DNA of 37,832 bases from assembly GCA_902500755.1 (NCBI GenBank), contig CABVRV010000007.1, forward strand, positions 1-37,832, written 5' to 3'. The stretch's first letter is position 1; each line of letters opens with the position of its first letter. Origin of the DNA: an uncultured Nitrospira sp. Its GTDB lineage: Bacteria > Nitrospirota > Nitrospiria > Nitrospirales > Nitrospiraceae. Shown here piece by piece: positions 26,273-36,219 of this stretch. The notes beneath the pieces were generated by a model. That model had not been told where the DNA came from. It worked only from the letters and a program-made list of their open reading frames with translations, and ran no database searches. The translations under genes were made by a program, and so were the position numbers.

Positions 26273-28150
26273 ATGAGTACGACACAACAACAGGGATGGT
26301 CGCTCGACATCGGCGCGATTCCGATATCTACTGATAGTGTGAAATTTCGTGTCTGGGCGCCCTACGCCAGGTCGATGGCAGTGAAACTGATCGATCAGGG
26401 TCGAGTCGTGGCGCCTATGCAGCGAGACGGACAAGGGTATTTTGAAACCGTGGTAAGGGGAATCGCCCCGAAGGTTCGTTATCGATATCTGCTGGATGGA
26501 ATAAAAGAACGGCCTGATCCTGCCTCTCGGTTCCAATCCGATGGTGTCCACGGCCCATCGGTCGTGGTTGATCCGACCTCATTTCAGTGGACGGATAGGG
26601 GCTGGAAGGGGATGCCATTGGACAAATTCATCGTGTACGAACTGCATGTCGGAACATTCACGAAGGATGGCACCTTCGACGCGATCATTCCGCACCTGTC
26701 CTATCTCAGGGATACCGTCGGGATTACGGCCATTGAGCTCATGCCGGTGGCGGAATTTCCAGGTCGGCGCAACTGGGGTTACGATGGCGTCCATCTCTTC
26801 GCTCCGCAGTCGAGTTATGGTGGCCCTGATGGCATGAAACGGCTCGTCGATGCCTGCCATGCGGCCGGACTCGCCGTGATTCTTGATGTGGTGTACAACC
26901 ACTTGGGACCGGAAGGGAACTATCTCGGCGACTTCGGTCCCTACTTTACGGATCGCTACAGGACTCCATGGGGATCAGCCATCAACTACGATGGGCCGGA
27001 CAGCGATGAGGTTCGAGGATACGTCGTGGACAACGCGCTGTATTGGGTGACCGAGTACCATATCGATGGGCTCAGATTGGACGCAATCCATGGCATCTTC
27101 GACTTTAGCGCGCAGCATCTTCTCAAGGACATCGCCTCTGCGGTCCATGCTCAGGCCCAACGTCTTGGTCGGCAGGTGATCGTGATAGCGGAAAGCGATC
27201 TGAACGATACACGAGTGATCGATCCTCCCTCGGTCGGGGGATATGGACTCGACGGCCAATGGAATGACGATTTTCATCATGCTCTGCGCGTCGTCCTGAC
27301 GGGCGAGCGGAAAGGGTACTACGAAGATTTTCATGGGCTGACTGATCTGGCCACCGCGGTTCGCGACGGGTTTGTCTACAACGCTCGGTACTCGACACAT
27401 CGCCGACGGCGGCATGGGAATTCGTCTCGGCATTGCCGCCCCTCGCAGTTCGTTGTGTTTTCCCAGAATCACGATCAGATCGGCAATCGAGCGGTTGGAG
27501 ATCGATTGAGTACCCAGCTTCCATGGGATGCGCTCAAGGCAATCCGGGCTCTCGTAGTACTGTCTCCCAATATTCCCTTGTTGTTCATGGGGGAGGAATA
27601 TGGTGAAACAGCGCCGTTCCAATACTTCATCGAGCATGGTGATCCCGACTTGGTGGAAGCGGTCCGGCAAGGCCGCCGACGGGAATTTGCGCACTTCGGC
27701 TGGAATCCGGAAGACATTCCGGATCCCCAAGACTCGGCGACCTTCGAGCGAAGTCGGTTGCGTCGGGAGAATCTCACCGATCGACAAATAGGATTATTGC
27801 GATGGACCAAGGCGTTGATCCAGTTGAGGACAACGGAATCATCATTGGGCGCAGGAGACGGCACCACTCGGAGTCATCGTGTCTGGGCGTTCGAGGATGA
27901 GCAGGTTTTGATGGTGCATCGTTGGACGCAAGGCCATGCCGCATCGCTGGTGGTCTGTGGGTTCAATACGTCGCCGGTGACGGTACGATTAACCGAGCCG
28001 CACGGCACATGGCTGCGACGTCTTGATTCCATGGATAAGGAATTCGGTGGGAGCGGTCAAGGTTCGATGCCCACACATCTCGTTGTCTCGCCTCAAGGAA
28101 TTTCGGTATCGATTCCGACCTACGGCACTGCCGTATTCCTGGCTTCGTAG
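26273..28150 (+). CDS. treZ: Malto-oligosyltrehalose trehalohydrolase TreZ
   Basis: The 625-residue protein starts at ATG 26273, where GGAGGAGGGA is well placed; the in-frame codons back to 26189 lack family similarity. The N-terminal domain FRVWAPYARSMAVKL is CBM48-like. The GH13 barrel has Asp270 in HIDGLRLDAIH, Glu307 in VIVIAESD and Asp401 in FSQNHDQIGNR. TRDRYRTPWG-type text (YFTDRYRTPWGSAINYDG) is diagnostic of TreZ, which cleaves trehalose from malto-oligosyltrehalose. Its substrate is made by TreY, which is not in the window, so TreY must be elsewhere or the route differs. The neighbouring importer and glycogen enzymes fit trehalose as a stress solute. The MscS gene follows 71 nt later. 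Confidence 0.93.
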   Translation: MSTTQQQGWSLDIGAIPISTDSVKFRVWAPYARSMAVKLIDQGRVVAPMQRDGQGYFETVVRGIAPKVRYRYLLDGIKERPDPASRFQSDGVHGPSVVVDPTSFQWTDRGWKGMPLDKFIVYELHVGTFTKDGTFDAIIPHLSYLRDTVGITAIELMPVAEFPGRRNWGYDGVHLFAPQSSYGGPDGMKRLVDACHAAGLAVILDVVYNHLGPEGNYLGDFGPYFTDRYRTPWGSAINYDGPDSDEVRGYVVDNALYWVTEYHIDGLRLDAIHGIFDFSAQHLLKDIASAVHAQAQRLGRQVIVIAESDLNDTRVIDPPSVGGYGLDGQWNDDFHHALRVVLTGERKGYYEDFHGLTDLATAVRDGFVYNARYSTHRRRRHGNSSRHCRPSQFVVFSQNHDQIGNRAVGDRLSTQLPWDALKAIRALVVLSPNIPLLFMGEEYGETAPFQYFIEHGDPDLVEAVRQGRRREFAHFGWNPEDIPDPQDSATFERSRLRRENLTDRQIGLLRWTKALIQLRTTESSLGAGDGTTRSHRVWAFEDEQVLMVHRWTQGHAASLVVCGFNTSPVTVRLTEPHGTWLRRLDSMDKEFGGSGQGSMPTHLVVSPQGISVSIPTYGTAVFLAS

Positions 28151-28221
28151 TGGAGAACGACGCCCGGCATCGGGCGAGGAGCTTACTCGGGGTGAGAAGT
28201 CTTAACGTGAGGAGGTATGGC

Positions 28222-29136
28222 ATGCCGGATTCGTATGTGACGGGGGTCATTGAGCGATGGGTCGAATGGTCGACGACATCGGGCTTGCGAGTCATGATCA
28301 TAAGCGTCTTGATGGTTGTGGGATTCGCAATCCTCAAACGAGTGATAGATCGATTCCAGAAAGTGTACGAAGGGACGTTGCCGACTGAAGCGCAGATAAA
28401 ACGGGCCACGACCCTGACTCACGTTATTCGCGACGTGGCCCGTGTAGTGATTCTTGCCATGGGAGGCATGATGATCTTGGCGGAGGTCGGAGTCGATCTG
28501 AAGCCGATTTTGGCGGCGGCCGGTCTCGGGGGGTTGGCCATCGGCTTCGGTGCCCAAAGTTTGGTGAAGGATGTGATCACAGGGTTTTTCATCCTTCTCG
28601 AGGATTCGATCCGAGTCGGCGATGTCGTGGAGATTGCAGGAGTGGGAGGGGTGGTGGAGGAAGTCAAACTCAGGACGGTGACCCTTCGGGACCTGTCGGG
28701 TAACGTGCACGTGGTTCCCAACGGAGTGATCGACAAGGTCAAGAACATGACCAAAGTCTATGCCTTCTACCTCTTCGAAGTCGGAATTGCGTACCGAGAA
28801 GATGTCGACGAAGTCATGGCGGTTCTGCGCGACATCGCGGATGAACTCCGCCAAGACCCTCAGTTTTCAGAGGATATTCTGGAGCCGTTGGAAATGTTGG
28901 GGGTGGATCAATTTGCCGATTCGGCCGTGATCATTAAGTGCCGGCTCAAGACTCAGCCGAGCAAACAATGGCGGACAGGGCGGGAGATGAATCGTCGGAT
29001 TAAGAAGACTTTCGATGCCAAAGGGATCGAAATTCCGTTCCCGCATCAAACGATTTACTGGGGTGAGCCGAAACAAGGAACACCGCCTCCTCTGTATGTG
29101 GCAGGATTGCAGTCAGCCCAGCCAACCTCAAATTGA
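28222..29136 (+). CDS. Small-conductance mechanosensitive channel, MscS family
   Basis: The 304-residue protein starts at ATG 28222 with GAGGAGGT upstream; the frame open back to 28150 is not family-like. Three membrane segments are visible: 22-40, 72-90, and the pore helix with LAAAGLGGLAIGFGAQSLVK near 105-124, the glycine/alanine-packed pore of MscS. The beta domain (EDSIRVGDVVEI, RTVTLRDLSGNVHVVPNG) and the alpha/beta cytoplasmic cage follow, with a proline-rich C-terminal tail. It opens on hypo-osmotic shock to release small solutes. Its place after treZ and near the glucosylglycerate operon suggests it is the release valve for solutes made here. It probably shares a transcript with treZ. 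Confidence 0.93.
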   Translation: MPDSYVTGVIERWVEWSTTSGLRVMIISVLMVVGFAILKRVIDRFQKVYEGTLPTEAQIKRATTLTHVIRDVARVVILAMGGMMILAEVGVDLKPILAAAGLGGLAIGFGAQSLVKDVITGFFILLEDSIRVGDVVEIAGVGGVVEEVKLRTVTLRDLSGNVHVVPNGVIDKVKNMTKVYAFYLFEVGIAYREDVDEVMAVLRDIADELRQDPQFSEDILEPLEMLGVDQFADSAVIIKCRLKTQPSKQWRTGREMNRRIKKTFDAKGIEIPFPHQTIYWGEPKQGTPPPLYVAGLQSAQPTSN

Positions 29137-29419
29137 AAGGGTTTTGCGTGATAGGCAAAGCGAAAGCAGGCTCGCATCGTGAATCAGTCTCCAACCAGAA
29201 GAGTCATCGGTATCGTTCGTCGCAGGAACCAGCGTGGGTCACCTGGTCTGATGAGAAACTCCTCGATCTACATTTCTGGGACCTTGATCTTAGCGTGGAG
29301 GAGAGCAACGTATTAGGCTGGCCATTTCGGAGGGGAAGGCCGCACTCGATGTCACGATTCTGCTGACGGTTCAAACGATGAACCACTTGCACAGCGGCCA
29401 TCATCGGGTGACCTTGTGA
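29133..29419 (+). pseudogene. Frameshifted, internally deleted gene remnant, possibly a zinc-binding metallopeptidase
   Basis: One frame gives EPAWVTWSDEKLLDLHFWDL DLSVEES to about 29309. A second frame, shifted by one base near 29310, continues IRLAISEGKAALDVTILLTV QTMNHLHSGHHRVTL and stops at the TGA at 29417-29419. That stop overlaps the GTG start of the next gene (GTGA), as in an intact operon. Both pieces look protein-like. The first resembles, from memory, the N-terminus of a putative zinc-binding metallopeptidase often found next to ATP-grasp genes. A full gene would be over 300 codons, so most of the middle, including the metal site, is gone. The family call is tentative; the frameshift is seen directly. 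Confidence 0.45.
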
Positions 29420-30477
29420 AGCCGCTACGCGTCCTCATACTGGTGCATGAAGACCTTATTCCGCCGGATACGGTCGAGGGGGTCGATCTCACCGCGGTTG
29501 AGTGGAGGACCGAATACGAAGTCGTCAGCACACTTCGCGAGATCGGGCATGAGGTGCGCCCGCTGGGTGTCCAACACGAACTTGCCGTGATCCGCCAAGC
29601 AGTGGATGAATGGAAACCTCACATTGCATTCAATCTCCTGGAGGAATTCAGCGGAGTGGCCATCTATGATCAGAACGTGGTGTCCTACCTCGAATTGCTC
29701 AAGGTGCCGTACACGGGCTGTAATCCCAGAGGATTGATGTTGGCCCGCGATAAAGGTTTAGCCAAAAAGATTCTCTATTACCACCGTATCCCGATTCCGG
29801 AGTTCATCACCGTTCCTCTCGGTCGATCGATCAGGCGGCCCAAGGAGTTATCGTTTCCCTTAATCGTGAAATCCGTCTCAGAGGAAGCCTCCCTGGGCAT
29901 TTCTCAGGCCTCGATCGTGGAGGATGACGACAAGTTGCAAGAACGAGTCAAGTTCATCCACCAAAGCGTCGGCACGGGCGCGCTGGTGGAACGGTATGTC
30001 GAGGGACGTGAATTGTATGTTGGTGTGATGGGAAATCAACGGCTGCATGTCTTTCCGGTCTGGGAGCTCGATATGAGTCGATTGCCGGAAGAGACCAGAA
30101 AGATCGCCACAGCTCGAGTGAAGTGGAATCGAGTCTACCAGCAGAAATACGGTGTCCGCTCCAGCGCGGCGGGCGACCTGACGGAATCGCAACGGCAGAT
30201 TCTCCAGAGTCTTGCAAAGCGTGTCTACCGCAGTCTGGGACTCAGCGGGTATGCGAGGGTCGATTTTCGACTTGATTCGGATGGACAGGTCTATGTGCTG
30301 GAAGCCAACCCGAATCCGCACATCGCGACGACCGAGGATTTTGCTAGCTCGGTCGCAGGCGCAGCATTACCCTATCCTGCGTTGCTGCAACGCATCCTCG
30401 ACCTTGGCTTGCGATGGCGTCCCTACGTAACCCCGTCCGATACGACGACTTCAGTTCCGAGCCGGATCGGTGACTAA
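29416..30477 (+). CDS. D-alanine-D-alanine ligase-like ATP-grasp protein
   Basis: The 353-residue protein starts at GTG 29416, whose codon overlaps the stop of the remnant before it. The layout is that of D-Ala-D-Ala ligases: an N-terminal domain (VLILVHEDLIPP; AFNLLEEFSGVAIYDQNV near 78-95), PYTGCNPRGLMLARDKGLAKK near 103-122, then the ATP-grasp core with PLIVKSVSEEASLGIS near 152-167, ALVERYVEGRELYVGV near 190-205, and the metal-binding DFRLDSDGQVYVLEANPNP near 277-295. It ligates a carboxylate to an amine using ATP. The long N-terminal ATVEWRTEY-like insertion and lack of mur neighbours suggest a peptide-modifying or specialised ligase, not Ddl itself. Confidence 0.85.
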   Translation: MKPLRVLILVHEDLIPPDTVEGVDLTAVEWRTEYEVVSTLREIGHEVRPLGVQHELAVIRQAVDEWKPHIAFNLLEEFSGVAIYDQNVVSYLELLKVPYTGCNPRGLMLARDKGLAKKILYYHRIPIPEFITVPLGRSIRRPKELSFPLIVKSVSEEASLGISQASIVEDDDKLQERVKFIHQSVGTGALVERYVEGRELYVGVMGNQRLHVFPVWELDMSRLPEETRKIATARVKWNRVYQQKYGVRSSAAGDLTESQRQILQSLAKRVYRSLGLSGYARVDFRLDSDGQVYVLEANPNPHIATTEDFASSVAGAALPYPALLQRILDLGLRWRPYVTPSDTTTSVPSRIGD

Positions 30478-30484
30478 GGGAGAG

Positions 30485-32686
30485 TCATCCTGCCTTGAAG
30501 TACAGGACAGAGAGAGGAGGCAGAGTCAGGACGATCGAGTTTGGAAATCCATGAGCAGAAATCGGCTCAGACATCACTCCGCCCCCGTTGCCCATATTGC
30601 TTCCGCCATATGTTTCAGCGTCGCTGTTCAAGAGCTCACGATAGTGGCCCAAGGAGGGCACGCCAATGCGGTATCCGTGGCGTGGAACCGGCGTGAAGTT
30701 GCACACGCAGACGACTTGATTGTTCGGGTCTCTGGCCTTGCGGAGAAATGAGATGACGGAATTCTCCGTGTCATTGATGTCGATCCACTGGAATCCGGTC
30801 CAATCGTAATCGACCTCGTGCAGCGCAGGTTCGTTTCGATAGAGCCAGTTGAGATCGCGGACGTACCGTTGCAGGCCGGCGTGCGATTCATGCTGGCAGA
30901 GATGCCACTGCAGGCTGTCGTCATGGTTCCACTCCCACCACTGGCCGAATTCCCCTCCCATAAAGAGCATGTTCTTCCCGGGATGGCCGTACATGTAGCC
31001 ATAGAGGGCGCGCAGGTTCGCGAAGCGTTGCCAGAGATCTCCAGGCATCTTGTCGAGCAGCGCCTTCTTCCCGTGCACGACTTCGTCGTGGGACAGCACC
31101 AGGACGAAGTTTTCATGGAACGCATAGAGCAATCCAAATGTAATTTGATTCTGGTGATACTTACGATGGATGGAGTCTTTTTCGAAATAGTCCAGCATGT
31201 CATGCATCCAGCCCATGTTCCATTTGAAGGTAAATCCCAACCCCCCCGTATAGGTCGGCTTTGAAACGCCCGGCCAGGCGGTGGATTCCTCGGCGATTGT
31301 GATCGCGCCGGGATGTTCCTGGTGGACCAGCACGTTCAATTCTTTGAGAAAGGAGACAGCCGCCAAGTTTTCGTTTCCGCCAAACTGGTTGGGGATCCAC
31401 TCGCCGGCGTTTCTCCCATAGTCCAGATACAACATCGACGCCACCGCGTCCACACGAAGACCGTCGATATGATATTTGTCCAACCAGAAGAGCGCGCTGT
31501 TCTGGAGGAAATTTTTGACTTCCACGCGGCCATAGTTAAAGATGCGGCTCTTCCATTCCGGATGATAGCCAAGCCGCGGATCCTCGTGATCATAGAGGTG
31601 TGTGCCGTCGAACCACGCCAACCCATACGCATCGTCAGGAAAGTGCGCCGGCGCCCAGTCCATGATGATGCCGATTCCCGCTTGATGAGCGGCATCGACG
31701 AACGCCATGAAGTCTTCCGGCGGGCCGAATCGACTCGTGGCGGCAAAGTAGCCGGTGGCTTGATAGCCCCACGATCCGTCGAACGGATGTTCGGTGACCG
31801 GCATCAGTTCAATGTGGGTGTAGCCCATGTATTTGACGTAGTGAATGAGTTTATCGGCCAATTCGCGATATGTGAGCCAGCGGTTCTCCTCTTCAGGTAC
31901 CCGCATCCAGGATCCCAGATGCACCTCATAGATGGACATAGGTGCGGTAAGCGGATCACGTGTAGCGCGGGCGTCCATCCACGCTCGGTCGTTCCATCGA
32001 TAGCCGGAAAGGTCCCGAACGATTGATGCCGTGCGAGGCCGCAGTTCCGCTGAGAATGCATACGGATCAGCCTTGGTGAAGGGTGCGTCGACATAGCGGG
32101 AGCGGATTTCGTATTTGTAGAGTGTTCCTTCGGGAATATCCGGGACGAACAACTCCCAGATCCCGGTCGACCCACGACTCATCATCTGATGGCACCGGCC
32201 GTCCCAGTGGTTGAAGCCGCCGACGATGCTGACTCGCTTGGCGTTCGGGGCCCAGACGACGAAATGAACGCCGGCGATTCCGTCGACGGTTGTGAGATGA
32301 GCGCCCAGTCTCTCATAGCCTTTGAAAAGATTCCCCTCCGCAAACAGGTGCAGATCATGATCGCTGATCAAGGGAGGGAAGGCGTAGGGATCGTGGCGCT
32401 CCGTGACGGTTCCGTGAGAATCGGTGATCCGGATTCGGTATGTCGGCGTTTCCTTCAGCGCATCCAGGATCGCCTCAAACAATCCTGACTCATGAACGCG
32501 GTTCATCTGTATCCGCTTGCGCCCGGGGGTATCTAGAATCACGTGTGTCTCGGTGGCGTCCGGCGCAAAGGTTCGTATCACGAGCGAGTCCGACCCGTTC
32601 ACAGAGGTGCGATGGGGGCCGAGCAGCTCACGAGGATTCCAATGTTCGGCGTTGAGGAGTCGTTCGATGTGTTCGGTCTGTACCAT
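30485..32686 (-). CDS. glgB: 1,4-alpha-glucan branching enzyme GlgB
   Basis: The 733-residue protein is a full-length type 1 branching enzyme with two N-terminal CBM48-like domains (residues 1-105 and 110-220) and a GH13_9 barrel. Catalytic residues are Asp413 in [12 protein letters not shown], Glu466 in [11 protein letters not shown] and Asp534 in [10 protein letters not shown]. Further signatures are [20 protein letters not shown] near 288-307 and [12 protein letters not shown] near 582. It makes the alpha-1,6 branches of glycogen. A strong AAGGAGG site precedes the ATG. It is divergent from malQ and convergent with the ATP-grasp gene (7 nt between stops). No glgA or glgC is nearby, so synthesis genes are split in this genome. 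Confidence 0.96.
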   Translation of the reverse strand: MVQTEHIERLLNAEHWNPRELLGPHRTSVNGSDSLVIRTFAPDATETHVILDTPGRKRIQMNRVHESGLFEAILDALKETPTYRIRITDSHGTVTERHDPYAFPPLISDHDLHLFAEGNLFKGYERLGAHLTTVDGIAGVHFVVWAPNAKRVSIVGGFNHWDGRCHQMMSRGSTGIWELFVPDIPEGTLYKYEIRSRYVDAPFTKADPYAFSAELRPRTASIVRDLSGYRWNDRAWMDARATRDPLTAPMSIYEVHLGSWMRVPEEENRWLTYRELADKLIHYVKYMGYTHIELMPVTEHPFDGSWGYQATGYFAATSRFGPPEDFMAFVDAAHQAGIGIIMDWAPAHFPDDAYGLAWFDGTHLYDHEDPRLGYHPEWKSRIFNYGRVEVKNFLQNSALFWLDKYHIDGLRVDAVASMLYLDYGRNAGEWIPNQFGGNENLAAVSFLKELNVLVHQEHPGAITIAEESTAWPGVSKPTYTGGLGFTFKWNMGWMHDMLDYFEKDSIHRKYHQNQITFGLLYAFHENFVLVLSHDEVVHGKKALLDKMPGDLWQRFANLRALYGYMYGHPGKNMLFMGGEFGQWWEWNHDDSLQWHLCQHESHAGLQRYVRDLNWLYRNEPALHEVDYDWTGFQWIDINDTENSVISFLRKARDPNNQVVCVCNFTPVPRHGYRIGVPSLGHYRELLNSDAETYGGSNMGNGGGVMSEPISAHGFPNSIVLTLPPLSVLYFKAG

Positions 32687-32844
32687 AGGATGATCCTCCT
32701 TGTCTTCGATTCAGCCTATCCTAAGCAGATCGCTCGTGCTAAGAAAGGGGGGTGAGCAAAAAAGTACATCCGAACAAGCAATTGCGGCGAGTCGCGCCGA
32801 TGCAGCGAAACGGCCGACGAAAGGAAAACGCACAGGGAGCTTCC

Positions 32845-35073
32845 GTGTCTGATGACCGGCTCCGCCAACTGGCGACCCGATTCGGGGTCGCTCCTTCGTA
32901 TGTGGATGAGGGCGGCGTTCGCCGCCCGGTCAACGATGCGAGTCTTCGCCGGGTTCTCTCGGTGATGGGGGTAGACGCACAGGACTCGATGCAGGTGACC
33001 GAAAGGATGCGCGAGGTTCGCTCGGAACGCTGGCGTGAGATGGTGGATCCTGTGATGGTCGTGCGGATAGATCAACTCCCTCGTACAGTGCCCCTCCGCT
33101 TGCCTGTGGCTAGTGATCAATTGCGGCAGATCACGCTCACGTGGAGACTCAGGAAAGAACAGGGCGAAGTTCTGAGTGGGCGGAGCATCGGAAGACGGAT
33201 AAAAGTTCTGGCTACGACGATTCAGGATGGTTTGCGCTATTGTGAAGTGGCGTTGCCGTTTCCGCGCACGCTGCCGCTCGGCTACCATTCATTGACGGTG
33301 GAAGCCTCAGGGCCAGGGGTCAGCCAATGTGCGGCGATGGCGCTTGCCGTCGTCCCACGCCAGTGCTATCTGCATCCGGCAGTCATGGGTTCCGGTAGAA
33401 CCTGGGGTATCACGATCCAACTCTATGGCCTTCGCAGCACCAAGAATTGGGGTGTCGGAGATTTTCGGGATCTCAAGGAGATGATTCAGTGGGCAGGGAG
33501 TGAACTCGGAGCGGATCTTCTGGGGGTGAATCCGCTTCACGCGCTGCCGCCCGGGCAGGTGAGTCCCTATTCGCCATCCAGCCGGCTCTTTCATCACTCG
33601 CTCTACCTGGATCTCGAAGGGATTCCTGAATTTCGAGAGGCCTCCGCAATTCAAGCGAAAGTACGGGCACCGGCCTTTCAGGCCAAACTTGCCGCGCTGC
33701 GCCGGAGTCCGACGGTACAGTATGAAGCGGTTGAACGGGTCAAACGGGGGGTTCTGGAAGAGCTCTTTCGCCTGTTTCAGCGGCACCATCTTGCGCGAAA
33801 CACAGCCAAGGCTCGTGCCTTTCACCGATTCGTTCGGAAGCAGGGGGAGGCGCTGCAACGGTTCGCGCTCTTCCGCACCTTGGAAGAACAGATGACCCAT
33901 CGCGGGAAAGTTGCCGGCACCGACTCACAAGGATGGCGTTCTTGGCCGCCGGCGTACCAGCATCCCGAGTCGCCTGCAGTCAAACAGGTCGCGATTCGTG
34001 ATCAGAACCGACTGCAATTTTTCCACTATGTCGAATGGCAGTGCCAGCAACAACTCCAAGCCGTGCAATCGGCGGCGAAGCGGTCGGGTATGGCCATCGG
34101 CCTCTATAAGGATATGGCGGTCGGGATCGACCCGGGCGGGGCGGATTCCTGGGCGTTTCAAGATCAATTGGTGGCGGCCGCGTCGGTCGGGACCCCGCCG
34201 GAACTGTTTTCTCCCAATGGGCAACGGTGGAATCTGTCGCCGTTTCATCCAAGTCGGATTGGTAAGGACGGCTATCGCTTGTTTGCACACTGTTACCGTC
34301 GGGCCATGGAGGCCTGCGGACTGATCAGAATCGATCACGCCATGGGCCTATTCCGTCTCTTCTGGATTCCGGATGGGCTGGTGTCGGCCCAGGGGACCTA
34401 TGTGAAATACCCGGCCGAAGATCTTCTTGGTATTCTGGCTCTCGAAAGCCATCGGGAGCGAGTCATGGTCATCGGGGAAGATCTGGGGACGGTGACCCCG
34501 TCGATCCGGACCCGGTTGATGGCGGGCGGGTTGCTGTCCTACCGACTCTTACTCTTTGAACAAACCGCCCGCGGACGATTTGCCAAACCGTCTCGGTTTC
34601 CCACGGCTGCCGCTGCCTCGGTGACCACGCATGATCTCCCGACTTTACGCGGTTATTGGATCGGTCGGGACATCGAGCTGAAAGCGCAACTCGGTCTCTA
34701 TCAGCAACCGGAATGGCTCAGGCGCGACATGGTCACTCGTGCTCGGGACAAACAAGCGCTCTTGGACGCCCTATCCGGAGAAAAACTTCTGCCGGCAGGC
34801 ACGTCACGAAAAGCCAATGCCGTCCCGCGCTTGACCGACGAACTCTGTCGAGCCGTCTATGCCTACGTTGCCCGCACGCCCAGCCGGCTGGTGCTGATCT
34901 CGTTGGAAGATCTGTTAGGGGATATCGAGACGCCGAATGTTCCGGGTGAGCACGCCTACCCGTCGTGGCGGATCAAAGCCGGTCCCCACGGCAGCACGTG
35001 GGAAGACTGGACGAAGCTCGATGAGGTCCATATGATGGCACAGACCATCGGGTCTCAGAGAACGCGAGGCTGA
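32845..35073 (+). CDS. malQ: 4-alpha-glucanotransferase MalQ (amylomaltase)
   Basis: The GH77 protein has 742 residues from the GTG at 32845. Catalytic residues on this numbering are nucleophile Asp497 in IRIDHAMG, acid/base Glu545 in IGEDLGTV and Asp597 in THDLPTLRGYW. As in E. coli MalQ, about 170 residues of N-terminal extension precede the barrel, beginning VSDDRLRQLATRFGV. I preferred 32845 because GGGAGC lies 5 nt upstream and the protein then starts like family members; the frame is open back to a GTG at 32752 with a poorly spaced site. It disproportionates maltodextrins released by GlgX, feeding phosphorylase or TreY/TreZ. It is divergent from glgB, with shared promoter DNA. Confidence 0.93.
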   Translation: MSDDRLRQLATRFGVAPSYVDEGGVRRPVNDASLRRVLSVMGVDAQDSMQVTERMREVRSERWREMVDPVMVVRIDQLPRTVPLRLPVASDQLRQITLTWRLRKEQGEVLSGRSIGRRIKVLATTIQDGLRYCEVALPFPRTLPLGYHSLTVEASGPGVSQCAAMALAVVPRQCYLHPAVMGSGRTWGITIQLYGLRSTKNWGVGDFRDLKEMIQWAGSELGADLLGVNPLHALPPGQVSPYSPSSRLFHHSLYLDLEGIPEFREASAIQAKVRAPAFQAKLAALRRSPTVQYEAVERVKRGVLEELFRLFQRHHLARNTAKARAFHRFVRKQGEALQRFALFRTLEEQMTHRGKVAGTDSQGWRSWPPAYQHPESPAVKQVAIRDQNRLQFFHYVEWQCQQQLQAVQSAAKRSGMAIGLYKDMAVGIDPGGADSWAFQDQLVAAASVGTPPELFSPNGQRWNLSPFHPSRIGKDGYRLFAHCYRRAMEACGLIRIDHAMGLFRLFWIPDGLVSAQGTYVKYPAEDLLGILALESHRERVMVIGEDLGTVTPSIRTRLMAGGLLSYRLLLFEQTARGRFAKPSRFPTAAAASVTTHDLPTLRGYWIGRDIELKAQLGLYQQPEWLRRDMVTRARDKQALLDALSGEKLLPAGTSRKANAVPRLTDELCRAVYAYVARTPSRLVLISLEDLLGDIETPNVPGEHAYPSWRIKAGPHGSTWEDWTKLDEVHMMAQTIGSQRTRG

Positions 35074-35128
35074 GGAGCTGGTTCCGGCCAGCTGCCACTG
35101 TCGCAGAACAGGACCGGGAGTCATTCTC

Positions 35129-36219
35129 ATGGACGAAGAGGGGAAGAAGACTCTCGACTCAACCGCTCGTCTGGTCACGCTTCTTTTCTTGGCCGGCTTG
35201 GGCTACCTGCTCTTCGCTACCTTTCGTCCTTATTTCTCGGCACTCATCTGGTCCGCCGTCCTTTCGTACGGACTCTATCCACAGTATTGCAGAATCGTGA
35301 AGTTGACCGGGGATCGACGATCGTTCAGCGCATTGTGATGATTGTGGCGGTAACGATCGGGCTGATTCTCCCCCTCGCGTACTTGTCGTTCTTGATCGGA
35401 AAAGAATTGGCCAGGACCTACCTGACGGTCGTGTCTACCCTGGAACAGGGACCGGGCGTGATCGAACAATGGCGCGTGCACCCCTGGGCGACGGTGATCT
35501 TGGAGCAGCTTCAGGAGTTTCAGCGGATGACCGGCACCGACCTGCGGTCTGTGTTGGTGGACAATTTGGCGCAACTGGGGAGCGCGCTGGTGGAGCAATT
35601 GACCCAGGTGGCGAAGAATGTGCTCGTCGGCCTGATGGAGCTCAGTATCATCTTGCTCTGCACGTTTTATTTCTTCCGTGACGGCAAAGGCATGGTGGAT
35701 TGGTTGAAAGATATCCTGCCTCTCGATGAACCCCGCCAACAGTTGGTGGTCCACCGATTCGGCGAGGTAGTGAGGGGCGCGGTCCTCGGCAATACGCTCG
35801 TAGCCGCGCTCGAAGGCATCGTGGGCGGCCTCGCGTTTTGGCTTGCCGGGATACCGGTCCCACTGCTGTGGGGTGCCGTGATGGGGATACTGGCGTATTT
35901 GCCTCTCGTCGGGGCCGGGATCGTCTGGCTCCCGGTAGCCCCGTACTCGTTTATTAAAGGCGACTATGTAGCCGGAGCCATTCTCTGCGTCTCGGGGGTC
36001 GCCATTGCCGTCCTCGATTACGTGGTTCGGACCATCGTAGTCGGCGAAGCCTCGAAGTTGCACACGCTGCTGACCTTCTTTGCGGTATTGGGTGGCATCC
36101 AGTTTTTCGGATTAGTGGGTATTGTGGCTGGTCCACTAGTCGTTGCCATCAGTTTTGCCCTCCTGGACAGCTATCGAGCTCGACGGGCCGGTGTGGTGTT
36201 CGGAAGCTTCGAGTCATGA
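35129..36219 (+). pseudogene. AI-2E-family transporter gene with a frameshift
   Basis: The first frame (ATG 35129, GGGAG upstream) encodes 69 residues ending in RPYFSALIWSAVLSYGLYP and then GDRRSFSAL before a TGA. The family text continues in the next frame from about 35332 (MIVAVTIGLILPLAYLSFL), through ELSIILLCTFYFFRDGKGMV and GILAYLPLVGAGIVWLPV, to 36219. Joined, the two make a normal protein of about 360 residues with eight or so membrane segments. The total length is one base off a multiple of three, so a single-base deletion or insertion near 35325-35335 explains it. AI-2E-family proteins are inner-membrane transporters, some acting as Na+/H+ antiporters. A sequencing error is possible. 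The stop overlaps the yihY start (ATGA). Confidence 0.75.

Noticed and set aside
35076-35093. AGCTGG-N6-CCAGCT hairpin after malQ
   Set aside because: A clean inverted repeat but with no T-tract, so it cannot be called a terminator.
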